This document shows positions 58,005 through 64,000 of a stretch of 64,000 bases of DNA, one piece after another. Position numbers and translations under genes: made by a program. The DNA comes from Caenorhabditis remanei. Taxonomy: Eukaryota > Nematoda > Chromadorea > Rhabditida > Rhabditidae. The notes beneath the pieces were generated by a model. The model did no database searches. It was not told the DNA's origin and saw only the letters and a program-made list of their open reading frames with translations. How positions within the stretch are numbered: the first letter of the stretch is position 1; every line of letters begins with the position of its first letter. Location: positions 4,464,001 to 4,528,000 of the forward strand of contig NC_071331.1 of the NCBI RefSeq assembly GCF_010183535.1, written 5' to 3'.

Positions 58005-61000
58005 ATGGAATCAACGCGAAACTTCACTTTTGCTTCAAGAAGCTGTTACCACTTCCCTGCCAACCCGCCGTCTGAGATGTCCTCCCTGTCGATGTCGTCT
58101 ATGGACAAGAAGACGGAATCGTTGAAGGATAAAAGGATAAACCCTTTTGGTTAGTTACAGTACCGCCCAAAAGGACTTTGGCTGTTTTCAGTTGAAAATG
58201 GCCAATTTTGAGAGTGTGTCATGATAATACAGATTCTCCCACAAAGAAAATTTTGTATAAATCATACAGAACAAAGATAGATCTTTATTTTTGTAGTTGA
58301 CAACTTTTTTGTACGATGACTCTCTGGCAAGTTACGTATCAACAAAGTAATTTCTCCCTCAAATCGACCAATTTCAGTGCAGAATGGCGTGATTTTTGAG
58401 TTGTCGTCTTAAAATGACCATAACTCTCTAGGGAGTGCTCGTACAAAAAAGTTGTCGACTACAAAAATGAAGATCTATCTTTGTTCTGTATGGTTTATAC
58501 AAAATTTTCTTTGTGGGAGAATTAGTATTATCATGACACACACTCAAAGTTGGCCATTTTCAACTGAAAACAGTCAAAGTTGATAAATAACCTTTTGGGC
58601 GGTACTGTAAGTCTAATAAAGTTGTTCATAATTTCTCTCTCTCTCTTTCCTGTTCTTGCCAAACTCATCTGACTTGGGGTCCGCGCCCTAAAAGTCAGAA
58701 CAAAATTGTCTCGAAACGGAAAACATGATTTGCAGTTTTTTCAGACCTGCAAAACTCGAAAATACGAAATTTGATCTTTTCAACTACGAGACCATTCCGC
58801 GAAATATCCAATAAATTAGATGCGCCTTTAACACCATCTGGCAAGTATTTGTGTGTTGCGTGTCCACACACACACACCAACGCTCATCGACGCACAGGGT
58901 GTCCCTCACACTCTCTCTCATTCTCTCGATCTCCCCAATGACCTTTTTTCCTATTTTTTCGCTAAACGCGCATTTTCTCCTTTTTTCTGTTGCTGTTTAT
59001 ACACTTTTTACTGTCGGTGATTTTATAATAATTCCGTAATGAAAAGCGGTTGAAAAGATTTTTAGAAACACTTCAAATTGGTTCGAAGCAGAAAAAGTGT
59101 ATTGCGCAGTTATTGATTTTTTGGTGTCCTTGTCGTTTATGCGATAAAAGTGCCATGGTCCGGATTTTTTTTCCATTTTTTCTCTATTAATATATACGTT
59201 TTCAAAGCCGGCAACGCCCTAGTCTCGACAAATTTTTCAAGACCCTGTCCGACCTCAAAAAATTTACCGATTTTTGAACGTTTCAAATCAAATTTTTTTT
59301 AATGAAAAATGGTTCAGTACTAGTTAGAATAACTTCCAAATTTTTATACAGCTCTAGATTGTGCGCAAAAATCCGGCAAAAAAAAACGGAAAAATTAGAA
59401 AAAAGAATTTTTCGATTTTGAATTTTGGCGCCTAAATATTGGGCCGATCAGGGCCTTGACAACTTTGGTAATTTTTGGATCTGCGTTTGAAATATAAACG
59501 TTGGGGACCAGTAATTTCGTTTTCTTTTTGCCAAAAATCTGCTTTACGTGATGAACACTCATCATCTCTCAAGACCCCTCCCCCCCTTATTATTGACGTC
59601 CAGTAGAGCGCGTTTTCTCGCCATCTCTCTTATTAGGCCGACACAGTTCTTACAACTGCGCTCCACCGAAATACCCTTGAAAAATGCCTTTTTCTCTGTG
59701 TCTCTCAATTTCGCTCACCATTTTCTTCGGTTTCGGTAGAGCGCACTTGTAAAAAGCGTGCCGTGCTAATATTTCAGCGACTCCGTTACCCTTTTCGTTG
59801 CAGTACTAATATTACTGTTTCGCGAAGTTAATTATTACTTATTCCCATTTTTCATGTACTGCACCGTGATTTCTTTGAAAAAATGTACCGAAATTCAATT
59901 TTGACGCCTGATAGCACCCTTATGAGAAACGCGCCAAGACTACGCTTGGCGCTTCTCTCGATACATTTCTTCTCTTGTGACCATAAATTTTACTTTTCTC
60001 CTCTACGTCTTCCCTTGTCACCCTAAGCCTCAATCAATAAATTTTTTTCAGTTTCGCCAATGCAACCGAACCGTCCCCCTGCAATGCCGCATTTTCGTCA
60101 GGGACTCCGACGAGCCGTTCCAATGAACACCGCTCCACCGAGACCTGGATACGACATATCGATTCTAAATGCCGCCAGTGCAAGACCAAATGAACTCGTT
60201 TTTCAAAGATTTCATGCTCCTACAAGACCCCCAGGACCACCTGTGTGTATCACGTTGGATTCTGATGGAGAGGAAGTGGAGCCCGTAGCAAAAAAAGCGC
60301 GACAAAGCACGGATGAAGTGATTTGCCTTGATTCCGACACGGATCAAGCCGACTCGGATTCAGATGACGTGATCATTTTGGATTCGGACTCTGATGCTGG
60401 CTTGGAGTCAGATTCGGACGATGTGGTACATGTTCAGACAATTACCTATTCGAGAGTGGGTGACAAGTCACATGAAGGTAAGCGACATTGTGAAGCGTAG
60501 AAAGTTTTTTACGGGTGTTTTCCAGACTTGCAAGTTGGAGCCAATTCTCACGAGGCTGTGGAGCCAAAGCAAGAGCCCGCTGAAAATCCTGAAACAAGTC
60601 ATCCCACAACACCATTGGCGTTAAATTCTGAGACGGCTCAATCTGGGTTAGTGCTGGTAGCCGCAGTAATTGAGGATGAAAAGAACGATGTAGTGGAGGC
60701 TATGTTGATCCCAAAGGAAGTGCCTGAGCCCGAACCAATGCCACAGCTCGTTGAGCATTCGGAGTCTAGCCATGAGGACACTCAAGATGAGGCTCAAGCT
60801 ATGCCAGTACAACAAGCAGCGGAAAATCCATCAGAAGTGCTGGAGGTCGTGTTGGAGCAAGAGCCAGGAACCGTTGAGGAATCAGAATCTGAGGATCGCC
60901 CAATCTTACCATCCTCGCAATCACCGGAGACTGGAGCACAGCAAGCCGAGCCTACAACACTATCCACAGATGGGTCTAAGCCGGCAGATGAGTCGGAACC

Positions 61001-63419
61001 AGCACTATCTGAAACTTCCTCAGAACATGGACGTCAGGACGATGAACTAGCTACACCAACTCCAGACGTATTCGCGAGGACAGATGATGAGCCAGACAGA
61101 GGTGAGATCCGAAACGGGCCGGCCCGTAACTCCCTTAAAACGCAATATTATGAGCTGAAAAATATACCAAAATATAGATATCGGCAAATTCTACATCCGC
61201 CGTGACTACGGATCAGATAGCTATCCGTTAACGTTCCGCGGTCCAGGAAAACGTGTCAAAAACGTTAAAATTACCAAAAAAGCTTTTCTAGCCTGCCGCG
61301 GACCTAGAACTCGCTGAGATTTACATTTTGGTTTATTTTTCAGCTCATAAGATTGCGTTTTGAGGGAGTTACGCGCCCGTCGCGGTTTTCAAGAATGCAA
61401 ATACAGATTCATCTTCAATATATTATTTTCCAGATGTGTTAGTCGAAGTCCATGACTTACCAAATGCGTCAGCAATCTCCGAACTGAAACCAGCTGAGCA
61501 ATCTGAATCTGAAAACAAGGAGAATCAAGGCGCCGACTCATCTGACAGTACTCCTCAGAGAATTCTACGCTCGCAAATATCAAAGATTTCTCCAAGCCAA
61601 CCAGAGGCAAAAGAGAGCATTTATGCGAACAAGAAAATTCGAGAAGGCGCGGATTACCAAACCGTTATGCAACCACTCTTAGAAGATCATGAACCTCCAA
61701 GTGTTCACTACGACAAGGAGTGCGAGGAGAAGATTTGGTCTCCAAGAATCTTTGACGTGGAACCTCCAGAAATGGAGGATCTATTCATCGAGCAGACTCG
61801 AGTTGTCTACTGGAAAGCCATCTGGCGTCAGTTCAAAGGGCGGATTCTATTCGAAGACGCTCTTCAGCACCTGATGGAGAATGACTATGATTTTGCGGCA
61901 AGCTTGGAAACTATTGATAGGTGTCTGGAGAAACGTCCTAATTTGATGAAGCATCCGTGTATGGCACAGGCGGCACGACTGGTGACGCATGGACTCAAGG
62001 AGACGGTGTCGATGAGAAGGCTCCGGAAGTTAGCGGTAAGTATTATATTTGGGAGCTAGGAATCGGGGTTGAGCAGAAGGAGGAACGCGGAACGGAAAAT
62101 TCTCAAAAAGAAAGTGCAAAAAAGCTCCTAAAAATGAGTATTTTAGTGCTAAATTCTGTTTTTTTTTCCGAATTTTTCGCAAAAATTTTTTGCGAAAAAG
62201 TCAAATTTTCGACCATCGTTCAGAATTAGAAGAAATTCTGAAAAATCAACAATTTTCGATGAAAAATTGATAAAAAATTTGAAAAAAAAGGCTAATTTAT
62301 GAAGCCGGGCTTTTCCGGGCCTTCCCGAACTTTTTCGGGCCATAGAACCTTTTGGGGCTTTTTCTGGCCTTTCCGGGCCTTTTCGGGCTTTCCGGGCCTT
62401 TTCGGGCCTATCAGGCTTTTTTGGCCCTTTTCGGGTCTTTCCGGGTTTTTCCGGGTCTTTCCATGCCTTCGGGCCTTTCCGGGCCATCGAACCATTTGGG
62501 GCTTTTCCGGGTCTTCCCGTGCTTTTCCGGGCCATCGATCCTTTTGGCGCTTTTTCTGGCCTTTGCGCCTTTCCGGGCTTTTTCGGGCCTTCGGACCTTC
62601 ACATGTTTGAAAAAATTAGTAAATTCCAGTAAACGAACCAAAATTTCAAACGGATATTCTCTAGGCGAAAGGCGGAATCTCGCTCAGCCCTGCTATGAAC
62701 GGCCCCCAAATTTGATTTAATTTTTTCAGCTCCCCAACTTCCAACTCCCCGAAGTCCACGACTACAGCTTCAAGTTTCTCAATCTCTGCTTGTTTTCAAA
62801 GTTTTATGAATCCAAGTGTCTATGCGAAGAAGCCCTCTGCAAACCAATGGACTTTGAGCCCCGATATGGATGCTCGAATTGTACCAAACGACCGATTGAA
62901 GGCAATCCGTTGTGTCTGATCTGTCAGACTTATCAACTGCTCACTGGAGAGAAACGTCCCGCCAGAGACGTTTACTTCACGGACGAGGAGAAGGAGTTGA
63001 TTGAGAAGTGGGGGCAGATGGAGGAGCAACGGCTGGGAAGGAATTTGACAAGAGAGGAATTCGAGAAGCTTCTGGAGAAGGAGAAGGTTAAGAAATGGAT
63101 GAAACTGGAGATCACGGAAGAGGAGAAGCTCATGCTGAACTTCCAGCATCCGAAGACTGCTGAGAGTTACTCGAGAATGAGCAACAAGGTGAAAGCAAAA
63201 CATTTTGTGAAGTACTTGAAGCCATTCGTCCTTCCGTTGTTCCCGGCGTGCAAGTGTGACCAGTCGAAGGAGAGACAACTGATGATTGAGAAAGAGCATC
63301 TCTTTGTTCCGGAGGTACGGGAGAAATTTTCTTAAAACTAAACGAAAATATATTTTCAGATACCCAATGAACCCGAGTACCTTCGTGAGGAGGAATTCAA
63401 TCCGTGGGTCGATGGATAG
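58005..63419 (+). CDS. ELM2-domain nuclear protein with SUMO-interacting motifs
   Basis: Six exons proposed: 58005-58149, 60052-60477, 60526-61101, 61434-62035, 62730-63314, 63360-63419, joining in frame to 797 aa. The first exon uses a weak GTTAGT donor; if it is not used, the ATG at 60060 gives 746 aa. Three motifs, VCITLDSD (113), VICLDSD (138) and VIILDSDSD (155), are hydrophobic cores followed by Asp/Ser runs, as in phospho-regulated SUMO-interacting motifs. An acidic Glu/Pro-rich linker follows. An ELM2-like domain lies at about 449-548 (GADYQTVMQP, IWSPR, FEDALQHLMENDYDF). ELM2 domains recruit class I histone deacetylases in MTA, CoREST, MIER and EGL-27. A Cys cluster, CX2CX10CX2C (about 631-648), could bind zinc but is shorter than a GATA finger. 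No clear SANT domain is seen. Likely a chromatin co-repressor subunit. Confidence 0.8.
58158..58607. mobile_element. TA-flanked Tc1/mariner-type MITE in intron 1 of ELM2 gene
   Basis: CAGTACCGCCCAAAAGG at the left and CCTTTTGGGCGGTACTG at the right, flanked by TA on both sides (58156-58157, 58608-58609). Long complementary arms contain TTTTCAGTTGAAAATGG and GTTGACAACTTTTTTGTACG. It begins 8 bp after the proposed splice donor of exon 1. Relatives lie in introns of SET gene B. Confidence 0.88.
59190..59520. other. AT-rich repeat fragment in ELM2 intron 1
   Basis: Contains CCGGCAACGCCCTAG, CAAGACCCTGTCCGACC and a reversed partner GGCCGATCAGGGCCTTGAC, suggesting a degenerate inverted repeat. No coding potential. 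Confidence 0.35.
59633..59769. mobile_element. Second copy of the small TTAG...CTAA MITE
   Basis: Shares CACAGTTCTTACAACTGCGC, CTCCACCGAAAT and TTTCGGTAGAGCGC with 57606-57734. It lies in the first intron of the ELM2 gene, or upstream of the alternative start at 60060. Confidence 0.8.
61110..61398. mobile_element. CATACTTG-family MITE forming an intron of the ELM2 gene
   Basis: GGGCCGGCCCGTAACTCCC, TATTATGAGCTGAAAAATAT and the complementary right arm identify the family. The intron is 61102-61433, so the element makes up almost all of it, starting about 8 bases after the donor GTGAGATCC. The terminal CATACTTG is eroded on the left. Confidence 0.8.
62310..62605 (+). repeat. Degenerate GGGCCTTTTC satellite in ELM2 intron 4
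   Basis: Short units of the type GGGCCTTTCC / GGGCTTTTCC repeat with many variants. A longer period is visible in three copies containing GGGCCATmGAnCCnTTTGG (62337, 62481, 62530). Open frames made of Gly/Pro/Phe or Arg/Pro/Lys repeats on both strands are by-products. Confidence 0.85.
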
Positions 63420-64000
63420 CTGTGCCAATCCCCTCTCCATTATAATAACTGTTCTGACTGGGTGTAATAATTTAAAGTTTTATATTTTTTATTTATACTG
63501 GTATTGATGTTTTATAAAAGTTACTGTGTCCAGCTGTTTCAACTTGCTTATTTTGCAAGTTCCCTAAACGATATGGTCTTATCGCAGTGTCCGCAGAAAG
63601 TTGAGACGTGTATTCCATAAGGATTAGGAAAAAACAGTCCTGGACGGGCTTTGATGGACTTGGACCGGAGGAGAATTGACTCGATGGAATTTGGGTGACA
63701 TCACTACTAGGTCAAAGTATTAGGCGGTCGCCATAGAAATATGAATATTATTTACACTTTTCTTTTTCAGAATTTTTAATTACAGCCCACTGTTTCAGAA
63801 CATCATGAAATATTCTTAGTTTTTATGAAAAGTGCTAATGGTTCTTTAACGTCTAGCATATTATGATGAGCGGTTTTGATTATTAGATGACTTGAGGCTT
63901 CACACAATAGTTCGGGAAAGTAAGACTACGTTGTACAAGTGACAAAGCACGTATCTTTACTAATAATATTCAACAGATCCGTGTGTCTGTTTATTTGTTG
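63420..64000. other. 3' flank of the ELM2 gene
   Basis: No further gene is visible. TTTATAAAAG and a CCACTGTTTCAG word (63789) are present. No perfect AATAAA signal follows the stop closely. Confidence 0.4.

Noticed and set aside
62149..62641. Arg/Pro/Lys and Phe/Gly/Pro frames
   Set aside because: Produced by the degenerate GGGCCTTTTC repeat in an intron.
62820..63440. 206-codon minus-strand frame
   Set aside because: It is antisense to ELM2 exon 4, whose splice phases and Cys motif support the plus strand.

Overview
The window looks like a repeat-rich stretch of a Caenorhabditis-type nematode chromosome, not C. elegans N2 as far as I can judge from memory. The evidence is AT-rich DNA, introns of about 50 bp ending in TTTTCAG, a Rho GTPase gene, MLL5/SET-9-like SET genes, an ELM2 gene, a BEL/Pao retroelement, and many palindromic DNA-transposon derivatives. 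Species cannot be fixed without a search.

Layout. 1-1632 is AT-rich DNA whose right part is an old duplicate of 10910-14490. 1633-9575 is a 5' fragment of a BEL/Pao LTR retrotransposon: a leader, an extra zinc-knuckle ORF, gag, then pol broken inside reverse transcriptase. 9576-17601 is non-coding and peppered with GC-rich inverted-repeat elements. 17602-20563 is a four-exon Rho-type GTPase gene. 20673-24600 holds a palindromic element and a 25-copy satellite made of heat-shock elements. 25549-29447 (minus) is SET gene A, intact apart from one in-frame TAG inside the SET core. 30200-42735 is a large inverted duplication whose centre carries a 53-copy, 119-bp satellite. 42742-44775 holds decayed gene pieces, including an orphan last exon of the Rho gene. 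46400-50518 (minus) is SET gene B, a tandem paralogue of A with two SET-like domains. 52670-54251 is a composite hAT-like element whose 8-bp target duplication is confirmed by an empty site in the paralogous segment. 54475-57000 is a third, gene-less copy of the duplicated segment. 58005-63419 (plus) is an ELM2-domain gene with an array of SUMO-interacting motifs and one intron made almost entirely of a MITE.

How it fits together. The core is a segmental duplication, Rho 3' end - SET gene - conserved promoter with NFI-type palindromes, present as copies A (about 20.3-31.0 kb), B (about 43.7-52.7 kb) and a remnant C (about 54.5-57 kb). The two copies let each later insertion be dated and its target site read directly. 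The coding theme is chromatin: two MLL5-like SET proteins with RRSC in place of NHSC (probably readers rather than enzymes) and an ELM2 co-repressor-like protein. I found no bacterial-type system. The least explained signals are the 22 sense-strand CCCCAGC words in the retroelement, the double-SET architecture of gene B, the HSE satellite, and the conserved TTGGC-N5-GCCAA palindromes.

All exon structures are manual, based on splice consensus, frame continuity and comparison of the two paralogues.
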